Shown here: piece by piece, positions 17,851-26,287 of the stretch
Numbering within the stretch: position 1 is the stretch's first letter
Layout of the letters: every line of letters starts with the position of its first letter
Origin: Palsa-504 sp963795795
Lineage (GTDB): Bacteria; Actinomycetota; Actinomycetes; Streptosporangiales; Streptosporangiaceae
Direction: 5' to 3'
NCBI GenBank assembly: GCA_963795795.1
Contig: CAWCJS010000015.1
Location: 1-64,000 of the forward strand
DNA length: 64,000 nucleotides
Program-made: the position numbers and the translations under genes
Notes under the pieces: model-generated
What the model saw: only the letters and a program-made list of their open reading frames with translations
The model's database searches: none
Told to the model about the DNA's origin: nothing

Positions 17851-17932
17851 TGGCAGGTGTTGGGTTCGAACCAACGAAGGCTTAGCCGACGGTTTTACAG
17901 ACCGCTCCCTTTGGCCACTCGGGCAACCTGCC
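17851..17932 (-). tRNA. tRNA-Tyr (GTA)
   Basis: On the minus strand GGCAGGT (17932-17926) pairs with ACCTGCC (17858-17852). The D-arm (GCCCGAGTGGCCAAAGGG) is readable. The anticodon stem-loop GCGGT-CTGTAAA-ACCGT gives anticodon GTA, and a long variable arm typical of bacterial tRNA-Tyr and the TTCGAAC T-loop follow. The length is 82 nt with discriminator A. CCA is not encoded directly after it. It is the attachment site of the AICE: its 3' end faces the integrase gene. Confidence 0.95.
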
Positions 17933-18055
17933 GTATGCCGCCGCGCGGACGGCACAGTGAAGGATAGCCCAGAACCCGGTGGGCTGTTAAGCCGAACGCC
18001 GGTCAAGCCGGGGACTGCCGCACACCCGGTGGCCGCGCCGTCTAGCCTGGACGTC

Positions 18056-18553
18056 GTGGCAGCACAAGAATCCTCCTTCGACATCGTGTCCAAGCTCGAC
18101 CGGCAGGAGGTCGACAACGCGCTGAACCAGGCGGCCAAGGAGATCGGCACCCGGTTCGACTTCCGCGGCGTCGGCGCGTCCATCGCTTGGTCCGGCGACC
18201 AGGCGGTCGAAATCCGGGCCAACAGCGAGGAGCGCGCCCAGGCGGTCCTGGACGTGTTCAAGGACAAGCTGGTCAAGCGCGGCGTGTCGCTCAAGACGCT
18301 GGATCCGGCCGACCCCAGGCTGTCCGGCAAGGAATACCGGATGAGCGTGGCCCTCAAGGAGGGCATTACCCAGGACAACGCCAAGAAGATCTCGAAGATC
18401 ATCCGAGACGAAGGCCCGAAGGCCGTGCGCGCTCAGGTCCAGGGTGAGGAGCTCCGGGTCTCGGCCAAGAAAAAGGACGACCTGCAGGCGGTCATCGCCC
18501 TGCTCAAGGGCAAGGAATTCGACTTCGCCATCCAGTTCGTCAACTACCGGTAG
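18056..18553 (+). CDS. YajQ-family nucleotide-binding protein
   Basis: A 165-residue protein from GTG 18056 (the frame opens earlier but the family starts at about AAQESSFDIVSK). Conserved stretches are SFDIVSKLDRQEVDNALNQA, the FDFRG motif, and the C-terminal KGKEFDFAIQFVNYR. YajQ has two ferredoxin-like RNA-binding-like domains. In Xanthomonas a homologue binds cyclic di-GMP, but the role in actinomycetes is not established. It is the first chromosomal gene after the tRNA-Tyr gene. Confidence 0.9.
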   Translation: MAAQESSFDIVSKLDRQEVDNALNQAAKEIGTRFDFRGVGASIAWSGDQAVEIRANSEERAQAVLDVFKDKLVKRGVSLKTLDPADPRLSGKEYRMSVALKEGITQDNAKKISKIIRDEGPKAVRAQVQGEELRVSAKKKDDLQAVIALLKGKEFDFAIQFVNYR

Positions 18554-18570
18554 CCGGCCGCCCGCCCCGG

Positions 18571-19527
18571 TCAGCGGCGGTAGCCCGCCAGGGCCTCAAG
18601 CCGGCGGAGGCGCTCGCCCGCGGGCGGGTGGGCGAGGAACAGCCTGGCGAACCCGTCGCCGCGGAACGGGCTGGCGATCATGAGGTGGCCGACCGAGGTC
18701 AGCCGCCCGTCCGGCGCCAGCGCGAGTTCTTCCGCCCCGGCGTCGATCTTGCGCAGCGCCCTGGCCAGGGCGACCGGGTCGCCGGCGAGCTGCGCGCCCG
18801 CTGCGTCGGCCCGGTATTCGCGCGCTCCGGACACCGACAGCTTGATGACCAGTGCGGCGATCGGGCCGAGGACCAGCATCGGCAGTGACTCGGACAGGCC
18901 GAGGCCGGCTGACCCGTTAAGCGCGGAGGCGCGCCCGGCGGTAGCGGCGCGCCCGGGCAGCAGCCTGGCCAGGCCGGCCGGGAACGTGATGACCGTGGCC
19001 AGGCCCGCCGCCACCGTCGGGGCGAGGATGTCCCGGCCGGACACGTGGGCTAGCTCGTGCCCGAGCACGCCGCGCAACTCGGCCTCGTCCAGCATGGTCA
19101 GCAGGCCGTCGGTGCAGCAGACCGCGGCGTTGCGCGGGCCGGTGCCGACCGCGAAGGAATTCGGCTGGCCGGCTGGTGACACGTACAGGCGCGGGACGGG
19201 CAGCCGGCCGGCCTTGCTCAGCTCACGCACCAGGCGATAGAGGTCGGGGTGCGCGACCTCGCTGACGGGCTGGGCCGCCATCGCGGACAGCGCCATCCGG
19301 TCGCCGTAGACGTAGACGGCGAACACGAGGGCGGCCGCCAGGACGACCGCCACGACCGCGCCCAGCCCGCCCGCGGCGACGACCCCGATCGCGGCGAACC
19401 CGGCGGCCAGCAGGATCACGGTGATCGCGAGCCTGGCCGCCGCGCCGATCAGCGCGGCCGCCCGCCGCCGGTCACCGCGCACGGCAAGCACCTCCCAGTG
19501 GCCGCGTTCCTGCCCCAGCAGTGGCAT
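18571..19527 (-). CDS. HtpX-like M48 membrane metalloprotease
   Basis: About 318 residues from ATG 19527; an upstream start at 19605 would add 26. Two hydrophobic segments lie near the N-terminus (ITVILLAAGFAAIGVVAA and AVVLAAALVFAVYVYG). The zinc motif GHELAH lies mid-protein, another hydrophobic region near LVLGPIAALVIKL, and the third ligand region is SGAREYRADAAGA. It is an integral membrane zinc peptidase that degrades misfolded membrane proteins, with the active site in the cytoplasm. It is convergent with yajQ, 17 bases apart. Confidence 0.88.
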   Translation of the reverse strand: MPLLGQERGHWEVLAVRGDRRRAAALIGAAARLAITVILLAAGFAAIGVVAAGGLGAVVAVVLAAALVFAVYVYGDRMALSAMAAQPVSEVAHPDLYRLVRELSKAGRLPVPRLYVSPAGQPNSFAVGTGPRNAAVCCTDGLLTMLDEAELRGVLGHELAHVSGRDILAPTVAAGLATVITFPAGLARLLPGRAATAGRASALNGSAGLGLSESLPMLVLGPIAALVIKLSVSGAREYRADAAGAQLAGDPVALARALRKIDAGAEELALAPDGRLTSVGHLMIASPFRGDGFARLFLAHPPAGERLRRLEALAGYRR

Positions 19528-19795
19528 GATGACACGTCCCCGCAGTGGTGTGACATAGGTCTCAGCCGACGAGTCAGGAACGTTTTGTACATGCCTGGCA
19601 GCCACTTCTTGCCGGAATCTGTCGCAAACTACATTGGCCGCGCCGGATCAACGCGGACCTGGGAATATCACCGGACGGATCAACGTTCGCACGCCTGTCT
19701 TGGCGTAAGCTTTCTACCGTCCTAACTCATGCCCCCGGCCGTGGGGTGGTGCTGCGTAGCGTTCGGCCGCGGCATGCGGAGGAGGTCTTCCAGCT

Positions 19796-21649
19796 GTGAC
19801 CAAGCAGGTCCAGAAGCTCGATCACGTCATCATCAGGTTCGCGGGCGACTCGGGTGACGGCATGCAACTCGCCGGGGACAGGTTCACCCAGGAGACGGCG
19901 GTATTCGGCAATGATCTATCCACGTTGCCGAATTTCCCCGCGGAAATCCGGGCGCCGGCTGGCACTCTCCCGGGTGTATCGAGTTTCCAGCTTCATTTCG
20001 CCGACCACGATATCCTGACGCCCGGTGACGCGCCCGACGTGCTTATCGCGATGAACCCCGCCGCCCTAAAGGCCAACATCAAGGACCTGCCGCGGGGCGG
20101 CGCCCTGATCGTGAATACCGATGAGTTCACCAAGCGCAACCTGACCAAGGTGGACTACCAGGTGAGTCCGCTCGAGGACGGGTCGCTCGAGCCGTACACC
20201 GTGCACGCCGTGCCCATCACCTCGATGACGGTCAAGGCGCTGGAGTCCTTCGATATCACCAGGAAGGACGCCGAGCGGGCCAAGAACATGTTCGCGCTCG
20301 GGATGCTCTCCTGGCTCTACGACCGGCCGGCCGAGGGCACGCTCAGCTTCCTCAAGGCCAAGTTCTCCCGCCAGCCCGAGATCATGCAGGCGAACCTGGC
20401 CGCGTTCCAGGCCGGCTGGAACTTCGGCGAGACCACCGAGGCGTTCTCGGTCCGCTACGAGGTCAAGCCCGCGCCGCTGGCCCCCGGAACGTACCGGAAC
20501 ATCAGCGGCAACACCGCCCTGGCCTACGGGCTCATCGCCGCCTCGCAGCTGGCCGGGCTGCCGTTGTTCCTGGGCTCCTACCCGATCACGCCCGCGTCGG
20601 ACATCCTGCACGAGCTCGCCAGGCACAAGCGCTTCGGGGTCCGCACGTTCCAGGCCGAGGACGAGATCGCCGCCGTCGGCGCGGCTCTGGGCGCGGCGTT
20701 CGGCGGCTCGCTGGGCGTCACCAGCACCTCGGGGCCCGGCATGCTGCTGAAGGCCGAGACGGTCGGCCTGGCCGTGTCGGTCGAGCTGCCGCTGATCGTC
20801 TGCGACATCCAGCGCGCTGGGCCCTCCACCGGGATGCCGACCAAGACCGAGCAGGCTGACCTGCTGGGGGCGATGTTCGGCCGGAACGGCGAATCGCCCG
20901 TTCCCATCGTTGCCGCCGCCACCCCGGCCGACTGCTTCACCACCGCGATCGAGGCGGCCAGGATCGCGGTCAAGTACCGCACCCCGGTGATCCTGCTCTC
21001 CGACGGCTACCTGGCCAACGGCTCGGAGCCGTGGCGCATCCCCGAGGTGGCCAGCCTCCCCGACCTGAGCGCCGAGTTCGCGTTCGCGCCGCCCGGCGAC
21101 GGCACGACCGAGTTCGAGCCGTTCCGGCGGGATCCGGTCACCCTGGCCCGGCCGTGGGCGATCCCGGGCACGCCCGGGCTCGAGCACCGGATCGGCGGCA
21201 TCGAGAAGGCCGACATCAGCGGGGACATCTCCTACGACCCGGACAACCACGACCGGATGGTCCGGCTGCGCCAGGCCAAGATCGACGGGATCGCCGCCGA
21301 CATCAAGCCGCTGGAGGTCGACGACCCGGACGGCAACGCCCGCGTGCTGGTCCTCGGCTGGGGATCCACCTTCGGCTCGATCGGCGCGGCCGTCCGGCGG
21401 GTCCGGAACGCCGGGCACCCGGTCGCCCAGGTCCACCTGCGTCACCTGAACCCGTTCCCGCCGAACCTGGGCGAGGTGCTGCGGCGCTACGACAAGGTGC
21501 TCCTCCCCGAGATCAACCTCGGGCAGCTCGCACTGCTGCTGCGCGGGCGGTTCCTGGTCGACGTGATCTCCTACAACCAGGTCCGGGGCCTGCCGTTCAA
21601 GGCGGCCGAGCTCGCCGGGGTCATCGAGGATGTGATCGGCCATGTCTGA
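19796..21649 (+). CDS. korA: 2-oxoacid:ferredoxin oxidoreductase alpha subunit (KorA type)
   Basis: A 617-residue subunit with the gamma domain fused at the N-terminus (IRFAGDSGDGMQLAGDRF, about 12-190). The alpha pyrimidine-binding part follows (GSYPITPASDILHELARHK at about 260, FQAEDEIAAVGAALGAAFGG, TSTSGPGMLLKAE). GTG 19796 follows GGAGGAGGT. With KorB it oxidises 2-oxoglutarate (or a related 2-oxoacid) with CoA to the acyl-CoA, CO2 and reduced ferredoxin, an oxygen-tolerant bypass of the dehydrogenase complex in actinobacteria. It overlaps korB by 8 nt. Confidence 0.92.
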   Translation: MTKQVQKLDHVIIRFAGDSGDGMQLAGDRFTQETAVFGNDLSTLPNFPAEIRAPAGTLPGVSSFQLHFADHDILTPGDAPDVLIAMNPAALKANIKDLPRGGALIVNTDEFTKRNLTKVDYQVSPLEDGSLEPYTVHAVPITSMTVKALESFDITRKDAERAKNMFALGMLSWLYDRPAEGTLSFLKAKFSRQPEIMQANLAAFQAGWNFGETTEAFSVRYEVKPAPLAPGTYRNISGNTALAYGLIAASQLAGLPLFLGSYPITPASDILHELARHKRFGVRTFQAEDEIAAVGAALGAAFGGSLGVTSTSGPGMLLKAETVGLAVSVELPLIVCDIQRAGPSTGMPTKTEQADLLGAMFGRNGESPVPIVAAATPADCFTTAIEAARIAVKYRTPVILLSDGYLANGSEPWRIPEVASLPDLSAEFAFAPPGDGTTEFEPFRRDPVTLARPWAIPGTPGLEHRIGGIEKADISGDISYDPDNHDRMVRLRQAKIDGIAADIKPLEVDDPDGNARVLVLGWGSTFGSIGAAVRRVRNAGHPVAQVHLRHLNPFPPNLGEVLRRYDKVLLPEINLGQLALLLRGRFLVDVISYNQVRGLPFKAAELAGVIEDVIGHV

Positions 21650-22739
21650 GGCGAACGGCCACGAGGACGGCGAGGGCATGCGCGGGGCGCCCGGCCACCG
21701 GCTGGCCTCGCTGACGCTAGTTCCGCGAGCCACCGTTCCTTCCGCCGCCAAGGACTTCAAATCGGACCAGGAGGTGCGCTGGTGCCCGGGCTGCGGTGAC
21801 TACGCCATCCTGGCCGCGTTCCAGGCGTTCCTGCCCTCACTTGATGTACCGCGCGAGAACGTCGTCGTCATCTCGGGGATCGGCTGCGCCTCCCGGCTGC
21901 CCTACTACGTAAACAGCTACGGGCTGCACTCTATCCACGGGCGCGCGCCGGCGATCGCCACCGGGCTGGCCTCGTCCCGGCCCGATCTGTCGGTCTGGGT
22001 CATCACCGGCGACGGCGACGCGCTGTCCATCGGCGGCAACCACCTGATCCACGCCCTGCGGCGCAACGTCAACATCAAGATCCTGCTGTTCAACAACCGG
22101 ATCTACGGGCTCACCAAGGGTCAGTACTCCCCGACCTCCGAGCAGGGCAAGGTCACCAAGTCCACGCCGTTCGGCTCGCTGGATCACCCGTTCAACCCGA
22201 TTTCCCTCGCCCTCGGGGCGGACGCCAGCTTCGTCGCGCGCACGATCGACTCCGACCGCAGGCACCTGACCTCGGTACTCGCGGCGGCCGCGGACCACCA
22301 GGGCGCCGCGTTCATCGAGATCTACCAGAACTGCCCCATCTTCAACGACGACGCCTTCGAGCCGTTGAAGGGACCGGAGGCGAGCGCCGAGCGGCTGATC
22401 AGGCTGGCGGACGGCGAGCCGATCAGGTTCGGGGCCGGATCGTCCATGGGCCTGCGGTTCGGCCGGCAGGGTCAGCTCGAGGCGGTCGACGTAGCCGGGG
22501 CCGACCCGGACACGCTGCTCACCCACGACGCGCACCGCGACGACCCGTCCTACGCATTCGCCCTGTCCCGGCTGGACACCTCCGACTTCCGGCACACCCC
22601 GATCGGTGTCTTCCGCCAGGTCGAGCAGGCCAGCTACGACCAGCTCATGGCCGACCAGATCGCCGCCGCCCGCAGCCACAGCGGCCCCGGCGACCTAGCC
22701 GCCCTGATCGCCGGCCATGACACCTGGGAAGTCGGCTGA
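21642..22739 (+). CDS. korB: 2-oxoacid:ferredoxin oxidoreductase beta subunit (KorB type)
   Basis: A 365-residue thiamine-diphosphate-binding subunit. It shows WCPGCGDYAIL (iron-sulfur ligand region, about 48-58), the GIGCASRLPYY motif, and the ThDP/Mg site GDGDALSIGGNHLIHALRRN with downstream LLFNNRIYGLTKGQ, then SPTS. Start is ATG 21642 inside the end of korA, so the subunits are translated together. It lacks a ferredoxin domain and would need an external ferredoxin. Confidence 0.92.
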   Translation: MSEANGHEDGEGMRGAPGHRLASLTLVPRATVPSAAKDFKSDQEVRWCPGCGDYAILAAFQAFLPSLDVPRENVVVISGIGCASRLPYYVNSYGLHSIHGRAPAIATGLASSRPDLSVWVITGDGDALSIGGNHLIHALRRNVNIKILLFNNRIYGLTKGQYSPTSEQGKVTKSTPFGSLDHPFNPISLALGADASFVARTIDSDRRHLTSVLAAAADHQGAAFIEIYQNCPIFNDDAFEPLKGPEASAERLIRLADGEPIRFGAGSSMGLRFGRQGQLEAVDVAGADPDTLLTHDAHRDDPSYAFALSRLDTSDFRHTPIGVFRQVEQASYDQLMADQIAAARSHSGPGDLAALIAGHDTWEVG

Positions 22740-22810
22740 ACCTAGCCTGGTCCGCGGACACGGGTGCCTCAGGGACCACTCTGGCCGGGCCCGCGACAGT
22801 CAACTGAACC

Positions 22811-22844
22811 CAGACGGCCGAGCGGCCGTTCGCTCAGCCGTCTG
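22811..22844. terminator. bidirectional terminator between korB and msrA
   Basis: CAGACGGC (22811-22818) pairs with GCCGTCTG (22837-22844), extended inward by GAGCG/CGCTC after one mismatch. It lies between the convergent korB and msrA genes and overlaps the last codons of msrA. Confidence 0.7.
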
Positions 22845-23499
22845 CGCGCGTCAGGCCGACCGGGCAGGCGACGCCGGTGCCATGGTCGGGGCAGTAGCCG
22901 TAGGGGTTCTTGGCGTCGGACAGGTACTGCTGGTGGTAGTCCTCGGCGAAGTAGAACTCCCCGGCGGGCACGATCTCGGTGGTGATCGCCCCGAACCGGG
23001 CGGCGGTCAGCGACTTGCCGTAGGCCTCCGCCGAAGCCTCCGCGGCCTCGCGCTGCTTCTCGTTCTTATAGAAGATCGCCGACCGGTACTGGGTGCCGAC
23101 GTCGTGGCCCTGCCGCATGCCCTGCGTCGGGTCGTGCGACTCCCAGAACACCTTGAGCAGGTTCTCGTAGGACACCCGGGTGGGGTCGAAGACCACCCGC
23201 ACCGCCTCCGCGTGCCCGGTCCGGGCGCTGCAGACCTCTTCATAGGTGGGATTGGGCGTGTACCCGCCCTCGTAGCCGACGGAGGTCGACACCACGCCCG
23301 GCGTCTGCCAGAAGGTCTTCTCCGCCCCCCAGAAGCAACCGAGCGCGAACTCGGCGACCTCGGTCCCCGGCGGGTAAGGCGGGGCCAGCGGCGAACCCAG
23401 CACCACATGGCGCGCGGCCACCGGCATCGCCTGCGACCGGCCCGGCAGCGCCTGACCGGGGTCCACCTGCCGCGTCTTGCGTGATCCGAAAATACTCAT
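22834..23499 (-). CDS. msrA: peptide-methionine (S)-S-oxide reductase
   Basis: A 221-residue enzyme from ATG 23499. The catalytic motif GCFWGAE is present with GYEGGYTPNPTYEEVCS and the family segments GHAEAVRVVFDP, HDPTQG, DVGTQYRSAIFY, and AEDYHQQYLS. A resolving Cys is near the C-terminus (YGYCPDHGTG, GVACP). It repairs oxidised methionine in proteins using thioredoxin. Its N-terminal 45-residue extension is usual for the long MsrA type. Confidence 0.95.
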   Translation of the reverse strand: MSIFGSRKTRQVDPGQALPGRSQAMPVAARHVVLGSPLAPPYPPGTEVAEFALGCFWGAEKTFWQTPGVVSTSVGYEGGYTPNPTYEEVCSARTGHAEAVRVVFDPTRVSYENLLKVFWESHDPTQGMRQGHDVGTQYRSAIFYKNEKQREAAEASAEAYGKSLTAARFGAITTEIVPAGEFYFAEDYHQQYLSDAKNPYGYCPDHGTGVACPVGLTRADG

Positions 23500-23560
23500 C
23501 GCATCCACCTCCGCGACCTTCAACCACCGGCGGCCGGCCGCTGTTCCGGCCCGCCCGCCA

Positions 23561-24583
23561 TCAGCCGGTGCGCTTCTCCACGAAGTCACACAGGGCGAGG
23601 AATGCCGCCCGGGCGGGCACGTCGGGTAGCGCCATGATCTCGTTCCTGGCTCCCTGCGCCCAGTTCAGCACGTCCGAGCGGGACTCCGCGAGCGCGGGAT
23701 GGGCGCGCAGCAGCCTGAGGGTCTCGGCCACGAGCGCCTCGTCGGTCAGGTCAGCCTCGCCGAGCAGCCACCGCAGCCGCCGGTCCGCGTCGGTAGCAGC
23801 GACCGAGCGCAGCGCGTACAGGACGGGCAGGGTCCGGACGCCCTGGCGGAGGTCGGTGCCGGGCGTCTTCCCCGACTGCGCCGAATCGCTGGCGATGTCG
23901 ATCACGTCGTCGGAGAGCTGCCAGGCCACCCCGATCTGCTCACAGGCCGAGGCGATCCGTGCCGCGACATGTTCGGGAGCACCGGAGAACATGGCTCCGA
24001 ACCGGCCGGAGGTGGCGATCAGCGATCCGGTCTTCGCCGTGATCACGTCCATGTAGTGGTCGAGCGGGTCCTGGCCCGGGCGCGGGCCGAGGGTCTCCGC
24101 CATCTGCCCGGCGACCAGCCGGTTGAACGTCTCGGCCTGGATCCGGACCGCCTCCGGCCCGAGGTCGGCGAGAATGCGGGAGGCTTCCGCGAACAGGAAG
24201 TCCCCGGTCAAGATGGCGACCGAGTTGCTCCACCGCGAGTTGACCGAGGGATGGCCGCGGCGCACGTCGGCCTCGTCCATGACGTCGTCGTGGAACAGCG
24301 TGGCCAGGTGGGTGAGTTCGATCGCCACCGCCGCCTGGATGACCCGCGGGTCCTTCGGGTCGCCGAACTGCGCGGCCAGGAGCACCAGCATGGCCCGGAA
24401 CCGCTTGCCGCCCGCCGCGATGCTGTGCCGGGACGCCTCCGTAAACAGCTGGTCATCGGGATGCGCCGTCTCCATCAGCGACGCCTCAACCCGGGCCAGA
24501 TCGTCAAGAACCCCCGCCGCCAGGGCGGAGTCCGGGAAATCTACCGGAACCGCGGTGGTCACTTGCTCTCCCGTCGTCGGCAC
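23561..24583 (-). CDS. trans-polyprenyl diphosphate synthase (menaquinone side chain)
   Basis: A 340-residue all-helical prenyltransferase. The first aspartate-rich motif is FHDDVMDEAD (Asp99, 100, 103) and the second is LSDDVIDIASD (Asp225, 226, 229). Other signatures are GGKRFRAML and KTGSLIATS. It condenses isopentenyl diphosphate onto an allylic starter to make the long chain (likely hepta- to nona-prenyl) for menaquinone. Location directly after the nuo operon and near MenG and the reductase at 40729 fits that role. The chain length is not readable from sequence. Confidence 0.88.
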   Translation of the reverse strand: MPTTGEQVTTAVPVDFPDSALAAGVLDDLARVEASLMETAHPDDQLFTEASRHSIAAGGKRFRAMLVLLAAQFGDPKDPRVIQAAVAIELTHLATLFHDDVMDEADVRRGHPSVNSRWSNSVAILTGDFLFAEASRILADLGPEAVRIQAETFNRLVAGQMAETLGPRPGQDPLDHYMDVITAKTGSLIATSGRFGAMFSGAPEHVAARIASACEQIGVAWQLSDDVIDIASDSAQSGKTPGTDLRQGVRTLPVLYALRSVAATDADRRLRWLLGEADLTDEALVAETLRLLRAHPALAESRSDVLNWAQGARNEIMALPDVPARAAFLALCDFVEKRTG

Positions 24584-24609
24584 GCGCGAACGCCTCGAAT
24601 TCCCGAGTA

Positions 24610-24626
24610 TGCCCCCTTCTGGGGGG
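24610..24626. terminator. short GC hairpin after nuoN
   Basis: GCCCCC-TTCT-GGGGGGC-like hairpin between the nuoN stop (24668) and the polyprenyl synthase start (24583), on the minus transcript. It is a plausible end of the nuo operon or an intercistronic attenuator. The stem is short. Confidence 0.4.
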
Positions 24627-24667
24627 CCGGAACCAATGCCGCAGGTCGGAGCGCCGCAGGTCCGAGC

Positions 24668-26287
24668 TCAGCTGACGAAAAGCTGGTTCGCGGCATGACT
24701 GGCCAGGCTCAGGACCGGTTCGGGCACGATGCCGAGCACGATCGTGGCCGCGACGCCGAGCCCCACCGCGGTACCGGTGAAGACGCTCGGCACCACTACC
24801 TCGGGACCGTCGGGCACCGGGTCGCTGAAGAACATCAGGACGATCACGCGGACGTAGAAGAACGCCGCGATCGCGCTGGATAGCACGCCGACGATCACGA
24901 GCGGCGTCTCGCCCGACGCGATCGCGGCCTGGAAGACGGCGAATTTTCCGGTGAACCCGCTGGTCAGCGGGATGCCCGCGAAGGCCAGCAGGAACAGCGC
25001 GAAGATGCCCGCGACGACCGGCGACCGCCGGCCAAGGCCCGCCCACCGGGACAGGTGCCCGGCCTCGCCGCCCGCGTCGCGCACCAGGGTGATCACCGCG
25101 AACGCGCCGATCGTGGTCAGGCCGTACGAGGCCAGGTAGAACAGGCTGCTGGACAGCCCCGCGACGCTGGTCGCGATGACCGCGGTCAGCACGAACCCGG
25201 CGTGCGCGATCGATGAGTAGGCCAGCAGGCGCTTGACGTCGGTCTGGGTAATGGCGATGACCGCGCCCGCGACCATGGTGAGGATGGCGATCACCCACAG
25301 GGCCGGGCGCCAGTCCCAGGTCAGGTTGCCGAACGCGACGTAGAACACGCGCAGCAGCGCGCCGAACGCCGACACCACCGTGCAGGACGCCATCAGCGCG
25401 GTTATCGGCGTCGGCGCGCCCTGGTAGACGTCGGGCTTCCACCCGTGGAACGGCACCGCGCCGATCTTGAACAGCAACCCGACGCCGAGTAGCGCGATCC
25501 CGGCGTACAGCAGGGTCGAGTTGGCGTTGTTGGTACCCGCCTCGGACGCGATGGCCGACAGCCGGACCGAGCCCGAGAAGCCGTACAGCATCGCGACGCC
25601 GAACAGGAAGAACGCCGAGGAGTAGGCGCCGAGCAGGAAGTACTTCATGGCCGCCTCGTGCGAGAGCAGCCGGCGGCGCCTGGCCAGCCCGCACAGCAGG
25701 TACAGCGGCAGCGAGAGCACCTCAAGAGCCACGAACATGGTCAGCAGGTCGTTGGCGGCCGGGAACAGCAGCATCCCGCCGATCGCGAACAGCGTCAGCG
25801 GGAAGATCTCCGTGTGCGCGGCCCCGGCGACCAGGCCCTCGCTCTCCTCCTGGCTGCCCGGCGGCGCCGCGGCCTGCGCGGCGAACGGGGCGTTGCTGTT
25901 GTCCGCGATGAGCAGGACGCTGGCGAAGGCGAGGACCAGGATCGTGCCCTGGATGAACAATGTGGGGCGGTCCACCGCGACCGCGCCCATCGCGGCGATG
26001 TGGCCCGCGCCGCCGCTCGCGAAGATCTTGCTGGACGAGGCGACGACGATGGTCAGCACGAACGCGGCCAGCAGCGAGCCCAGGGTCAGGACCAGGTGCA
26101 GGCTCCGCCGCATGAAGCGCGGCGCGAACGCCTCCACCAGCACGCCCACGACCGCCGCGCCGAACACGATCAGCATCGGCGCGAGCTGGCTGTACTCGAT
26201 GCTGGGCGGGCTGATCGCACCGGGGACCACGGCCGCGTGGAGCGCGCCGGCCCCGCGGGCGGCCGAGTCGGCCAGGACACCGGTCAC
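24668..26287 (-). CDS. nuoN: NADH-quinone oxidoreductase subunit N
   Basis: A 539-residue membrane subunit with about 14 hydrophobic helices and the proton-pumping antiporter domain: key Lys/His in AAMKYFLLGAYSSAFF and FKIGAVPFHGWKPDVYQGAPTPITALMASCTVVSAFG (in parts), and TQTDVKRLLAYSSIAHAGF. It is the last gene of the operon. It overlaps nuoM by 4 nt. Confidence 0.95.
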   Translation of the reverse strand: MTGVLADSAARGAGALHAAVVPGAISPPSIEYSQLAPMLIVFGAAVVGVLVEAFAPRFMRRSLHLVLTLGSLLAAFVLTIVVASSSKIFASGGAGHIAAMGAVAVDRPTLFIQGTILVLAFASVLLIADNSNAPFAAQAAAPPGSQEESEGLVAGAAHTEIFPLTLFAIGGMLLFPAANDLLTMFVALEVLSLPLYLLCGLARRRRLLSHEAAMKYFLLGAYSSAFFLFGVAMLYGFSGSVRLSAIASEAGTNNANSTLLYAGIALLGVGLLFKIGAVPFHGWKPDVYQGAPTPITALMASCTVVSAFGALLRVFYVAFGNLTWDWRPALWVIAILTMVAGAVIAITQTDVKRLLAYSSIAHAGFVLTAVIATSVAGLSSSLFYLASYGLTTIGAFAVITLVRDAGGEAGHLSRWAGLGRRSPVVAGIFALFLLAFAGIPLTSGFTGKFAVFQAAIASGETPLVIVGVLSSAIAAFFYVRVIVLMFFSDPVPDGPEVVVPSVFTGTAVGLGVAATIVLGIVPEPVLSLASHAANQLFVS